Source of the DNA: Mastigias papua
Taxonomy: Eukaryota > Cnidaria > Scyphozoa > Rhizostomeae > Mastigiidae
DNA length: 64,000 nucleotides
Assembly (NCBI GenBank): GCA_964019165.1
Contig: OZ025269.1
Coordinates: 12,785,422 to 12,849,421, forward strand
Direction: 5' to 3'
The position numbers and the translations under genes are program-made. This document shows positions 34,075 to 45,265 of the stretch, piece after piece; the stretch's first letter is position 1, and each line of letters begins with the position of its first letter. The notes below the pieces were generated by a model. The model saw only the letters and a list, made by a program, of their open reading frames with translations. It was not told where the DNA came from and ran no database searches.

Positions 34075-36915
34075 ATCATCAGCAGTAGAAATACACCATA
34101 TCTTTATTAGGCCATGGGAGTAATTCCAAACAAGTTAAATGATCTGCTTTGTGCAATATATTATACTCTGGTTTTCCTGGGGAAAAATGAAGGAAACATG
34201 TTAGCTTTGAAGGAATTCTGCAGATTTCGTTTGAACATAATATACTAAAAGCTATCTATTGCAACATCTCAATACGACCCTCTTCTTACTTCTACTCCTG
34301 AAAGAGTTATAAGGCTAGAGCATCCCATAAAGCTTTCCACTTATAATCCGAAAAATGCTTTACTTAAAAATAGAAGGTGGTCGGAGGATAGTTGTTAATG
34401 AAAACATAAAGGAGAGGAGAAAATACTCGTTAGTATCGAAGGTTTAAGTACTTTTAGCTTTCAACAATCTCACAACTGTGTTGTGAAAATGCTAAAGAAA
34501 GGTATCTTGCATGAGAAAATGGATCATTGTGTGGGATATTTTTAATTCAAAATATTCTAATGCTAGATTTCCTTACAGTCTTCTCCATCTTCTTTTTCAG
34601 ATCTCCTTCTCCAGAGCATCTATGTAAATAGGTTAGTTTCTCTTTCTATATACTAAAAACAACTCATTTGTCCAACTGTTGTGAAAGGTTTTGAAATCAT
34701 ATTTGAGCGCAGTCACACCGAATCTCTGTCGCTTTCGAGTTTCTATGAATTGTCAGTGGATGACAGGTAGGTCTCTACAAGCAAAGCAATTAAACTGGAA
34801 ACATAATGGAGAGGGTAGCAACAAGTCCCGCTCCTACAATAGGATGTAGGTTGTCACAGCCTTGCCAAACTACCAAGTTGCTGTTTTGTCGTCAAATTGT
34901 TTTACTGTTGCATTGAAATCCAACAGCTCACGAATTTGTTACATTTATAGACTTGCCTAAAAATATGATTTCATAATGCTCTAAAAGCTAAGCCGGTATT
35001 CTTCAAACATTCAACGCCAATCTCGAAGAAAATGTTTAAAAAAGACAATGGTATCAGCAGCAAGTAAACTTTCACATGAAATTGATGATGTCCGGGAATT
35101 TCTCCAGAAAGCTCTTGCAATCTCCAATACTTGTTATTCTGAGGAGATTAAGTAATTGCTTTTGTGTTTACATTTTTCACAACTTGACATTATCCAAAGC
35201 CTTCTCTAGTATTGGCTTCTTCTTTCCTCATATTCCTAGCAACACGAAAGCAAACTATACAATTGGTGTCAGTATTACGACCTTCAACAATTTACAATAT
35301 CTAACTGAATAACTCTGTAATCGCCATTCGTCCCTCCTTTGGACTCGTGATAGTGGACAATGGAAATCAGAGTAAATTCTCTGTTGGGAAAACGTCCTTA
35401 ACTTCGATGAATGAAACCATAGCAAATTGAAAAGGTTTTCTAGATTTCAACTACTTTATCTTTACTATTATAGCTTAAAAGTTAATGCCTAACTATCTTT
35501 GCACTCCATCTTTGCTTGCGCTTTCTCGCTTCATATAGCAAGATGTAAGGTAGGCATCTAGCCCCTTTGTTGGAGTTCACCTTCATCATAGCAACAGTGC
35601 ATATACAGACATAGGTACCTGTCCTGAATTTCATACATTCTCTTGCAAATGATGGCAAATTTATCATGGTGTCAATAAAGAACATACTCGAAAACACAAA
35701 CAAAGCTATTGGGTACTTTGTTATCACTTTTATGTTCTGAAAAATCTGCTGCTTTCTATTCAATGTAGTCCGGTTGACAGAGTGAACTTGAATCCTTCTG
35801 CCGAAGAGAAGCTGCTATTCACAATGTTCAATTTGGTGAAATTTCTATGCTTTCAAATTCTACATTAACTTCATACAGTGATCGTGCTTGATTGAAACCT
35901 GTTGCAAAGCCCAATAGTGGTGATTTGGCTAAAGTCCGACATAAAAGTGCTGTTTAAGTATGTGACGAGTGCATTGTGCAATAAACCACTTTAGCCATCT
36001 TCAGATTTTTCACCAATATCTCTGGAAGTGGTGCATATTAGCAATGTCTATATGTGGCACCTAAAATTCAGGAAGATAGCAGCAAAGTAGTATCATAAAC
36101 GCTCTATAGTAGAATTTTTATTTGGCACTTAAACTTCAAGAGCACTTAAACATCAGGAGAGCAACTACAACTTGTAGAATATCATAAACACCCCTTATTA
36201 GAAGTAAGTGATTGAATGCAAACTATTGCATACGAAGTAGGCGGGATTCATTCACAAATCAGAATCAAAGCTGACGGGTAAATTTGGCTTCTAGCTTTGC
36301 TCCAAAACTCCATTGTTACTAAGTTGCTTTAGATATACTTCAAGCATTTTCATGTGTGCTCTAGAAAAGCAGATTCTTAGTTATAAATAATAGTTTACAC
36401 ATGAGCTCATCAAAAATATTCGTTAAAAATGTCCTCCGTGTTTTTTATCTATGAATGATCTAGTTTTAGTGCCATGTTCATGGAAACACCTGCACAAAGA
36501 ATTCTGCAAGAAATATCAAACGCGGAATGTTATCTTTTGATGATCAATATAAATCCATGTTTCCTAGACAGGGAGGCACGCTGCCAGCACATATCGCAAA
36601 ATGATGTATTTTTATGTTATGCCCGACCCACATGGCCTATATATTCCTGACAGTTTTGGTGCTCATTGGGTCTTCCTCTGTTTAATATACCAATAAATAG
36701 GTGATATACGATAATCATCATTATCATCAACATTATCATCATCATTGTTGTTTTATTTAAAGTAGGCAATATCACAGTGAAAAGTAGCTAAATTCCCTAC
36801 TGAACAAAATTTACAATTCTTAGCCTGAATGAATTAAAAATGCGCATTTGCAAGAAAAAGGGATAAAGAAGATGCAACCGAATTTCAGGTATAGATGCTT
36901 TGCGAAGCCCACAGT
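34075..36915. other. Non-coding stretch, nothing firm recognised
   Basis: About 2.8 kb of AT-rich DNA with chance ORFs only and a short (atc)n-like patch at about 36715-36750. Confidence 0.35.
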
Positions 36916-36926
36916 TGCATTTATCA

Positions 36927-37413
36927 ACATAGCCACATTTTTCGACCAATCAGCGGATTTGTTTACATAAAATTTTTAACCAATAAGATGCTTTCATTTT
37001 TTATGTCTTTCAATGTGAGGCCATTTTGAGACAGACTTACTGTGGAAAAATCACTACTCACAACTTTTGACCTTGAAAAAGATTCATGCTCATTTGCAGA
37101 GGCGAGCTTTCAACTGAAAACTCGTAAGTGCATTTTTATTGATATATCGGAGCCTTAAGCTAGCAAATGAATGGTTTCCTAGGTATATGATATTTGAGTG
37201 CTCCCCATTGTGTGCTTTATATACAAGAGGCCCTCGCTGAGCCACCCTTGACTGTCATATCGGTAAGAACGTATCTATTCATGGACAACATGTGAAAAAG
37301 ACTTAGTCTTGATGATGCCACAATGAAAGATTTAAGAAATGGAAGCAGCTTATTGGATAATAATTTTATGTAAACAAATCCGTTGATTGGTCGAGAACGA
37401 AATGTAGCTATGT
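36927..37413. mobile_element. 487-bp Mutator-like MITE with 11-bp TSD
   Basis: A perfect 11-bp direct repeat, tgcatttatca, lies at 36916-36926 and 37414-37424. Inside it are long imperfect inverted repeats (about 70-80 bp) starting acatagccacatttttcgacc on the left. A 9-11 bp TSD and long TIRs are typical of Mutator-like elements. It is non-autonomous. Confidence 0.8.
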
Positions 37414-37847
37414 TGCATTTATCACCTTTTCCAACATCTAATTCATTGCTTAGAAATAGAGCGAGCTTGATTGTTATTTTGATGAAGTAAAATTTGGCAC
37501 AGTTTGTTTCCAAGTTAGGCTGTGGTTTCGATTCCTCAGGACGTTGTCCGTACCTTCGAGAGTTGAACGTCGTTGCTATGCCTTAGATTTTAGCTAATGC
37601 ATTCCTCCATAAAGATATCTTCCATGAAAGGAGGATTTGGATATTTTGGATTATTAAGCTAGCATCTAATGGTATCAGCTAGCTTCGATCTACGCGTAGT
37701 TTCAGTTTACTTTGGTAAAAGGAGAACCTCTTTTATCGAGTTTCTTCCGAATGAATGGGAAAATACTGCTCTGAGGTTTGTAAACATTAGTGTTTAGGGA
37801 GACTCATTGAAACTTCGACCACGTATGAAGACGAAAACAGATAATGA

Positions 37848-37896
37848 TGAAGAAGAAGAAGAAGAAGAAGAAGAAGAAGAAGAAGAAGAAGAAGAA
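37848..37896 (+). repeat. (GAA)n microsatellite
   Basis: About fifteen GAA triplets; the Leu-rich minus-strand ORF across it is an artefact. Confidence 0.95.
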
Positions 37897-38638
37897 GGAG
37901 ATAAGCATGAAATGTTTGTGGTAAATCTATATTCAGCACTTGATAAATGATATTTGACCTCGGCTTATTCACACTGAACTGTGCCAGGATTGATTGGCAG
38001 ATAAGTTTCCCCTAGTATAATGTACAAGAGTTGGTGTTTAGTACCTTAGTTTCCTCTGCTAGTGCATTAATTATCAGTTCCGAAGTTTGATTCAAGGCTA
38101 TTGAATTTTATTTTCATTTGTCTCAAAACTGTAGAGGTACTTCAGATTAATTTAAGGGAAGTAAGGCGCTATATCTTCTTTTTCTTCTTCTTCCTCTACT
38201 ACTGGCTTCTCCTGATTAATCAGGTCGCCGGTGCGAATTGTTCTCATCCACAGTTCCCTATCTTCTGCATCATTCACCTCCAGCTCCTTAATGTTTGCGA
38301 ATTCGAAATGCGCTCTGTTTTATGCCATTATCATTCAAGCGCTGAAGGTTCCTACTAGTCGGAGAGTCTATCAACCATTATTTCCGTATCTTCCTAATGA
38401 GAAATCATTGGCTGAGTTACCACAGTGGGGCGATTCACATTGTATCTTTGTTTGAATAAAATTATGAAGTAATTTGATTAGTTTAGAACTTTACAAATTA
38501 GAACTTTACAAATTCTCATTTAACAACAATGAAGGAAATTTGTTATAAAATTTATCACCATAGGATGGGCTCAAAGTGGAGTTCCCATGGGCAAGAGTAC
38601 CTTTCTTTGTAAGGTTGTGACACAGATATAACTGTAGT

Positions 38639-38874
38639 TGTGAGAGTGTTGTGGAGGAGAAAAGTGAGAGGGAGGAGACTAGGGAGGAGCGTGGAGTGTC
38701 AATCAAGGGGAAGCATGGTGGTGTGGTTTTTTTTGTGAAGTAACAGGATATATATAATGGTTTTTATGTGAAGTTTGGAGGAAATTTGGGATCTGTTATA
38801 GAAAAGATAGAAAATGAAAATAGTGTTTGTGTTGTGAAAAGTCTTTGGAGAACGTGACCCACGGCTTCGCCACA
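38639..38874 (+). repeat. 5' LTR
   Basis: 236 bp, starts tgtgagagtg and ends cttcgccaca. A TATA-like tatatataa at 38748-38757 is the likely core promoter. No AATAAA was seen. Confidence 0.95.
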
Positions 38875-38880
38875 AAATTT

Positions 38881-38900
38881 GGAGGCACCACCCGGATTTA
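38881..38900 (+). promoter_or_regulatory. Primer binding site
   Basis: Begins tggaggcaccacccggattt, six bases after the LTR. It is complementary to a tRNA 3' end in which CCA is preceded by a U discriminator base and a 7-bp acceptor strand uggugcc. I did not settle the isotype; a U73 tRNA is required. Confidence 0.7.
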
Positions 38901-39007
38901 AGCTGGATTGGTATAGTGGAAAGAAATGTAAATATGATTGTAAATATGGCCTAAGTTCCTGTTCGTTTGTAGTTTTTAAAGTTTTGTTTATTCTTATACT
39001 CGCTGGG

Positions 39008-42000
39008 ATGATAAATGAGGGAAATCAAGAAGTGGCTGCAGCAGCCCCTGAAGCAGCTCATGAGGAAAGTAGGACTAGTTTCGGTTTGTTTAGAAGGCCT
39101 GAGAAGTTCAAAATAGGGGAGGATTTTGACTTATTTGCTCGTAAGATTAATTTGTACTTTGAAGCTGTCGAGGTCACGGACGAGAGAAAGAAACGACTTG
39201 CTTTCTTATTTAACTTGAATGAAGATGCTTTTAGACTTGCAGAGGGACTGGCATTTCCTGAAGAAGGGGAAAGGAGATACGAACAATGGGTTGATGAACT
39301 AAGAATTTTATTTGAAAGAAATGAAACTTTAACAGAAAAGCGTTACAATTTTCACAAGAGGATGCAAGCTGTCGGAGAGACCGTCGATTCTTTCGCAATT
39401 GGACTACGCGAATATGGTGCTAAATGCGGATTTCAAGGGAATGAATATAATAATAGGATGGTGGATCAATTCATTTTGGGGCTTGCAGATAAATTGACGC
39501 AGACTCGCTTATTGCAAGAGCCCCCAGACACTTTAGATGGCGCACTAGTAATTGCAAGAAGATTTGAAGCGGCACGAAGCACAATGCAGACCTTGAGACA
39601 AGACTCAAATATGGGAAGGTCAATGGCAGGATCTGTTAATGCTGAAAAGGTGTGTTTTAATTGTAATCAATCAGGTCATATAGCTAAATATTGCAGGAAA
39701 GGTCAATTTAACTACCATAGTGCTATGGGTAATGAACGAAGTACCAGGAAAATTTGTTTTAACTGTCAGCAACCAGGACATATTTCTTCAGTTTGCCCAT
39801 CTAAGCATAATTATTCTGGTAACAATAGGTTTATGCAGGGAAATTCAAGACAAAGGGACATCATTTGTTATCGTTGTAGAGAAAAAGGGCACGTTGCACA
39901 GTATTGTGAAGCAGTATTGCAAAGAGGGGGCAATACACCGGAAATCCCTTCCGCAAGTGATGAAGCAGCTAACACTGGTGCTAAAAGAAAAATTAGGCTG
40001 TCAAATGTTTCTCCTGTTGATAAAAAAAGGACACCTGTAGTGGAAGCTAAGATTGATGGACAAGAATTTCTCTGTGTTGTTGATACTGGAGCTTCTATTT
40101 CATTAGTATCTAAGGAGAAATGGGAATCTTGTTTTCCAAATCATTTACCATTAGCTGCTGAAATTGTAGCAGAGACTGCTATAAACACACCAATGGGTAT
40201 ACTTGGAAAAATTTTTCTGACTGTTCAAGTGGGAAGCAGTGAAAAAGAGCATGAATTTTACGTTGTTGAGAGTTTGGGGTCTGATGTCATTTTAGGTTTG
40301 GACTGGATTTTAAGCAATAAAGGGATTATTGATTTGAATGAGCAAATGTTAAAGTTTCCAGATGGCACCACTGAGCCTATATTATTGCAGAACTTAGGAT
40401 TGTCAAGTAAGATGATAGTTGTTTTACAAGAAGATGTGGAAGTACCAGGTAGACATGAAGTGGTTAGGAGAGCAATGCTTAAAAACCCTTGTGTTTCAGA
40501 GTGTATTTTAGAGCCAAACTTTGATTTGATGAGCAAAGGTGTAATGGTAGCTAGAGCTTTAGTGAAGCCTTTACAGCAGACAGTTCCAGTTCAAATTATA
40601 AACCCAGGACGTCTTCCAATTAAGCTTCACAAAGGACAAACTGTAGGCCAGCTACAAGGGATAGACATGGAAAGGGAAGACCCTGTCTTAAGTTATGATG
40701 GAGGTTCTGATGAATTCGAATTTGATCTATGTCATTTACTACCAGAACAGCAAACTAAAATGAAGGAGTTTTTATTGCACAATAAAAGTATCTTTGCTAG
40801 AAATATTAACGAGCTAGGCACAACAACAAAAGCTGAACATTTGATTGATACAGGGGGAAGTCATCCTATTAAGCAGCTGCCTCGTCGCTTGCCTAATGCA
40901 TTGAGAGAAGAAGTTAACCGACAAGTAGGTGAAATGCTGGATAGTGGAGTTATTAGGCCAAGTAAATCTCCCTGGGCTAGTCCTATTGTACTTGTCAAGA
41001 AAAAGGATGGAACATGGCGATTCTGTGTGGATTTCAGAAAATTGAATGATGTTACTGTTAAGGATTCATTTCCTTTGCCTCAGATTAATGACTTGCTTGA
41101 TACATTGGCTGGTCAAAGGTATTTTACAACACTGGACTTGGCAAGTGGTTATTGGCAGGTTTCTATGGAAAACTCAAGTATTGAGAAGACAGCCTTTGTA
41201 ATACCAGGAGGAGGCCAGTTTGAGTTTACCAAAATGGCATTTGGTTTGACTAATGCTGTTCCAACTTTTCAGCGATTGATGTCAAATGTATTGGCAGGTT
41301 TGTTGAACAATAAATGTCTTGTATATATTGATGATGTACTGGTTGTCGGGAAAGATTTTGACGAGCATATGGAGAATTTGAAGGAAGTATTTCATGCAAT
41401 TTCAAATGCAGGATTGAAACTAAAGCCTTCTAAGTGCTTCTTCGCAAAGTCAAGTGTTAAATTTTTGGGATTTGAGATTTCTGACAAAGGATTATTACCA
41501 GATGAAGAAAAGGTTAAAGCAATTCATGATTATGCTGCACCTACTGATGAAACAAGTTTGAGAAGGTTTCTAGGCTTGGCTTCTTATTATAGAAGATTTG
41601 TGTCTGGCTTTAGTGAAATAGCTGCTCCATTGCATAGATTGTTACAAAAAGGATCAAAATTTTGTTGGACAAAGGAATGTGATGCAGCATTTGAACAATT
41701 GAAAGCAGAGTTACAATCGAGTCCACTCTTAGGATTTCCATTTCTGGACAAAGAGTTTATTTTGTGTACTGATGCGAGTGATGCTGGTGTAGGTGCTATA
41801 TTGTCTCAGAAGGATGATAATGGGGAAGAATTTGTGATTTCATTTGCATCAAAGGCATTTTCTGGAGCTGAGAAAAGATGGACTACAATGGAGAAGGAAG
41901 CTTTTGCTGTAGTATGGGGATTGCAGTATTTTCATGCTTACGTTTATGGACAGAAAGTTGTTGTTTTTACGGATCACAAAGCACTGCAGTGGTTACGAAA

Positions 42001-43630
42001 CTTGAAATCACCAAATGGAAAAATAGCAAGGTGGCTTTTAAAATTGGAGCAATATGATTACGTTGTTGCACATAAGCCTGGATCGCAGATGGTACATGCA
42101 GATGCTTTGTCGCGTGCTCCTGTTGATTTTGTATGTATTGAGGTGTTGAATGAAGCTGAAATTTCAGTTTTGCAAGTAGAAGACCCTGAAATTGGAGTTG
42201 CATTACGTTGGATTCAAGATAATGACAAGGAAGCTTTATTACCGGATGATGCTTCAGAAAGTTTGCAAGTATTGTATAATATTCGAAAGACAATGTTTGT
42301 TATTAACAATGTGCTTTATCGTGAGTGGCGTGGATCAGATGGAATTAGGAGATTACAAGTAGTATTGCCATTAAAACTCAGAAAGGAAATATTGGAGAAA
42401 GCTCATGCTAATGTAGGTCACATGAGTACTGCAAAGACTTTTGGATTAGTTCAGTCTAATTATTATTGGCCAGGATTTTATGCAGATGTGGATGAATTTT
42501 GTAAATCTTGTGATATTTGTCATAGAACGAAAGTTGTTCCTCGACCACGTTGGCCTATGCAGCCGTTACCTGTGATACCAATACCTTTTTACATGGTTGG
42601 AGTAGATATCGTTGGTCCTTTAAAGTGTACCAGGCAAGGAAATAAATACATTCTTGTTGCTATTGATTATTACACAAAGTATACGGAGGCAATCGCGATG
42701 AAAAATCAAGAAGCAGAAACTGTCGCGAGAGCGTTAGAAGATATATTTTCGAGGCATGGATTACCTGGAGTTTTGCTTACAGATCAAGGAGCTAATTTTC
42801 AATCAAAATTGGTCAAGAGTATGTGTCAAATGTTCAATATTGATCAAAGAAGGACAACAGCTTACCACCCACAAACAAATGGATTGTGTGAAAGATTTAA
42901 TCAAACGTTAAAGGCTTTACTGAGAGCAAGGGTGAATAAAGATCAAGATAACTGGGATGAAGAACTGCCTAATGTACTATTATCGTATCGTATTGCGAAG
43001 CAAGAAACTACTGGAATCTCTCCATTTGAGTTGCTTTATGGGCGTCAAGCGAGACTTTCATTCAGTGCTTGCCCATCAGATGGACTATCAATTCCAACGC
43101 ATGGGCCAGGGAAGTATTTAGAGAACTTAAGAGTTAGACAAGAAGAACTGCGTACAGCTGTGTCTACAAGGCTAGAAAAGGCACAAGAGAGACAGAAACG
43201 TGGATATGATACAAGATACAAAAGTGTGAAAGCAGATGAATTTCAAGTAGGTGATTTAGTGCTATTGAGAGACCACAGAGCAAGAGGTTTGTCACAGAAA
43301 TACAAAGGACCTTTTCAAATTGTGAAGGTAATGAACGGGACATATGAAATTCAGTCTTTGCATGATAACAAGTGCAAAATTGTGAACCATAATGCTTTGA
43401 AATATTACAATGTGGATTTGCAAGTTGAGGAGAGAGTTGAAGTTGAAAGAAAACTTGATCAAGACTCAGAGGACGATTCTGAATATGAGGACCTTCTATT
43501 TGATTCATTTGAAGAAGCAGAGCGACCAAGTAATTTCGCTGAGAATCCTGAACCGGAAAATAGACGGTACAACCTTCGAAGGAATCGTAGACAACTAGAT
43601 AGATATGGGATACCTGTGTATGACTATTGA
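39008..43630 (+). CDS. Gag-Pol polyprotein of the Ty3/gypsy element
   Basis: 1540 residues from the first ATG (MINEGNQEVAAAAPEAAHEE); the frame is open 43 codons further upstream without an ATG. Gag is followed by three CCHC zinc knuckles at residues 216, 250 and 287 (C-x2-C-x4-H-x4-C). The aspartic protease has DTGA at 359. RT has FRKLNDV and the catalytic YIDD at 773-776. RNase H starts with the TDASD Asp at 922. Integrase has the HHCC finger (H1133, H1138, C1168, C1171) and a DDE triad at D1200, D1259 and E1295 with the expected 35-residue spacing, then a GPF motif at 1434. All catalytic residues are present. Gag and Pol are one frame with no slip site. The protein makes particles, copies the RNA and integrates the cDNA. 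Confidence 0.95.
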   Translation: MINEGNQEVAAAAPEAAHEESRTSFGLFRRPEKFKIGEDFDLFARKINLYFEAVEVTDERKKRLAFLFNLNEDAFRLAEGLAFPEEGERRYEQWVDELRILFERNETLTEKRYNFHKRMQAVGETVDSFAIGLREYGAKCGFQGNEYNNRMVDQFILGLADKLTQTRLLQEPPDTLDGALVIARRFEAARSTMQTLRQDSNMGRSMAGSVNAEKVCFNCNQSGHIAKYCRKGQFNYHSAMGNERSTRKICFNCQQPGHISSVCPSKHNYSGNNRFMQGNSRQRDIICYRCREKGHVAQYCEAVLQRGGNTPEIPSASDEAANTGAKRKIRLSNVSPVDKKRTPVVEAKIDGQEFLCVVDTGASISLVSKEKWESCFPNHLPLAAEIVAETAINTPMGILGKIFLTVQVGSSEKEHEFYVVESLGSDVILGLDWILSNKGIIDLNEQMLKFPDGTTEPILLQNLGLSSKMIVVLQEDVEVPGRHEVVRRAMLKNPCVSECILEPNFDLMSKGVMVARALVKPLQQTVPVQIINPGRLPIKLHKGQTVGQLQGIDMEREDPVLSYDGGSDEFEFDLCHLLPEQQTKMKEFLLHNKSIFARNINELGTTTKAEHLIDTGGSHPIKQLPRRLPNALREEVNRQVGEMLDSGVIRPSKSPWASPIVLVKKKDGTWRFCVDFRKLNDVTVKDSFPLPQINDLLDTLAGQRYFTTLDLASGYWQVSMENSSIEKTAFVIPGGGQFEFTKMAFGLTNAVPTFQRLMSNVLAGLLNNKCLVYIDDVLVVGKDFDEHMENLKEVFHAISNAGLKLKPSKCFFAKSSVKFLGFEISDKGLLPDEEKVKAIHDYAAPTDETSLRRFLGLASYYRRFVSGFSEIAAPLHRLLQKGSKFCWTKECDAAFEQLKAELQSSPLLGFPFLDKEFILCTDASDAGVGAILSQKDDNGEEFVISFASKAFSGAEKRWTTMEKEAFAVVWGLQYFHAYVYGQKVVVFTDHKALQWLRNLKSPNGKIARWLLKLEQYDYVVAHKPGSQMVHADALSRAPVDFVCIEVLNEAEISVLQVEDPEIGVALRWIQDNDKEALLPDDASESLQVLYNIRKTMFVINNVLYREWRGSDGIRRLQVVLPLKLRKEILEKAHANVGHMSTAKTFGLVQSNYYWPGFYADVDEFCKSCDICHRTKVVPRPRWPMQPLPVIPIPFYMVGVDIVGPLKCTRQGNKYILVAIDYYTKYTEAIAMKNQEAETVARALEDIFSRHGLPGVLLTDQGANFQSKLVKSMCQMFNIDQRRTTAYHPQTNGLCERFNQTLKALLRARVNKDQDNWDEELPNVLLSYRIAKQETTGISPFELLYGRQARLSFSACPSDGLSIPTHGPGKYLENLRVRQEELRTAVSTRLEKAQERQKRGYDTRYKSVKADEFQVGDLVLLRDHRARGLSQKYKGPFQIVKVMNGTYEIQSLHDNKCKIVNHNALKYYNVDLQVEERVEVERKLDQDSEDDSEYEDLLFDSFEEAERPSNFAENPEPENRRYNLRRNRRQLDRYGIPVYDY

Positions 43631-43770
43631 AAAAGAAGACGTTTGAAGACAAAGAAGAAAAGGGGACGAAAAAAAAAAAAAAACTTGCTGGACAGTTTTG
43701 TTTTGTTCATAATGTTGTTTTGTTTATTATTTCCTTATATATATTTCATGGTGTTAGGGGTAGGTAGTAT

Positions 43771-43784
43771 TAAGGAGGGGGGAG
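43771..43784 (+). promoter_or_regulatory. Polypurine tract
   Basis: aaggaggggggagt, purines running to the 3' LTR boundary; primes plus-strand synthesis in this class of element. Confidence 0.85.
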
Positions 43785-44020
43785 TGTGAGAGTGTTGTGG
43801 AGGAGAAAAGTGAGAGGGAGGAGACTAGGGAGGAGCGTGGAGTGTCAATCAAGGGGAAGCATGGTGGTGTGGTTTTTTTTGTGAAGTAACAGGATATATA
43901 TAATGGTTTTTATGTGAAGTTTGGAGGAAATTTGGGATCTGTTATAGAAAAGATAGAAAATGAAAATAGTGTTTGTGTTGTGAAAAGTCTTTGGAGAACG
44001 TGACCCACGGCTTCGCCACA
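43785..44020 (+). repeat. 3' LTR
   Basis: 236 bp, identical to the 5' LTR, including an eight-T run that would normally mutate quickly. Confidence 0.95.
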
Positions 44021-44352
44021 TAGTCAAAAGGCGGTTCCAAGAGAGTTAAAATGCCCTGGTTCTTGTTGTTTACTGTCTAGCGGTAGTCAGCTGTGTAAAT
44101 AATAAATGATAAACGGCTTTAGTTAAATCGCAGGTTGCTACTATTTGTTGTTTTAATGACTTCGTTGCTACCTCACTCACTCATAGCAGTTGTTTATTGT
44201 CCCTAATCGATTGCAATGCAATGCTGCAATCAACTCCTCCATCGCATAGTTCAGCAGGCAAAAGTAACAATCATATATTATGAGATGCGAAAAATGAGCC
44301 CCAACGGCTACTGAAAAAGGAAGAAAGGAGGCCAGTTAAAGAGAAGAGTCAA

Positions 44353-44556
44353 ATGAGATATACGTATTTGATTCATCGGGAGCAACTGCTCCCGTCGCCA
44401 TATCAGTATTCTAACACTGGAAGCTCTTCAGAACCAATCAGTTCATACCATGATTTACAAAATGACACTTCTGTAGCTAGTGGGATCTATTCGTCTTCCA
44501 GCCAAGTACAAAATTCGATGAATTCCAGGGTCCGATTAATGTCCGGTACATTCTAA
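44353..44556 (+). CDS. Unknown Ser-rich ORF
   Basis: 67 codons from ATG to TAA, rich in Ser, Tyr and Gln (YQYSNTGSSSEPISSYHDLQ). It has codon-like composition but no recognised domain and no signal peptide. It lies 700 bp before another plus-strand ORF of similar character at 45266 and could be an exon or leader ORF of the same gene. Coding status uncertain. Confidence 0.3.
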   Translation: MRYTYLIHREQLLPSPYQYSNTGSSSEPISSYHDLQNDTSVASGIYSSSSQVQNSMNSRVRLMSGTF

Positions 44557-45265
44557 GAAGACAAATGACTACTATCGATCTTTGCCGTCAGCTTTTAATA
44601 GATAAGTTACGGTCGTTTCACTAATATAACTGCAGCTGTTACTCTTTCATCAGCTACTTAAAAGGATTCTCCGTTTAGGCTGTTTAATTCCTTGCCGTAG
44701 TCATCGCATCAATCTAGAAACGGTCGTTTGAAATATGAGAGATGTGGTTGACAACAGACAATAAAGTAGATAAACGGAGATTTGATGCATTTGGAGAATA
44801 TGATAGAATGCAAATCCTTGTGAATTTGTTACCTTAACGAAAAATCATGGCGGAATTTTTGAAAATATAGAACCCAAATCGCCACGGTTGCCCTTAAACT
44901 GCAATATATAAAGGAGACAAAGGTATAGTAGTTATAACGCTAGAACATTCCATTAGAAAATGATTAGTTTTGGAAATAAAATCTGAAAAGGGACTAGGAA
45001 AGTGGGCAATATCTGAGTTATAAGATGAGACACTTAGTACATCCTAAACAAAACAATATATTTATAGTGCTGTCCTGAACACAATTGAATGGCTGAATAT
45101 TGAATGCTAATCAGAGGATGAATGGAAGTATTTCTTAAAGCTTCCTTCCGTTACATAGAGAAAGTATTATTTGCGTCATCAGCTAAGCATGGGCGTGAAA
45201 AACGGCTTGTAACTAATCACTCTTAAAATGAGGCTAGAGGACAGAAAACTAGGACAGAAGTAGTG

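Larger units (their letters stand above)
38635..44024 (+). mobile_element. Complete Ty3/gypsy LTR retrotransposon
   Basis: LTRs at 38639-38874 and 43785-44020, both 236 bp, TG...CA and identical base for base by eye. The 4-bp target duplication TAGT stands at 38635-38638 and 44021-44024. A tRNA-type primer binding site follows the 5' LTR, and a polypurine tract (aaggaggggggag, ending at 43784) precedes the 3' LTR. One uninterrupted Gag-Pol ORF fills the interior. No envelope gene and no chromodomain were seen. Identical LTRs and an intact ORF point to very recent insertion and possible current activity. Confidence 0.95.

Noticed and set aside
37787..37972. Leucine-rich minus-strand ORF
   Set aside because: Shadow of the (GAA)n microsatellite.
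38879..39007. Gag-Pol start at 38879
   Set aside because: The codon there is TTG within the primer binding site; the first in-frame ATG is at 39008, which I used.
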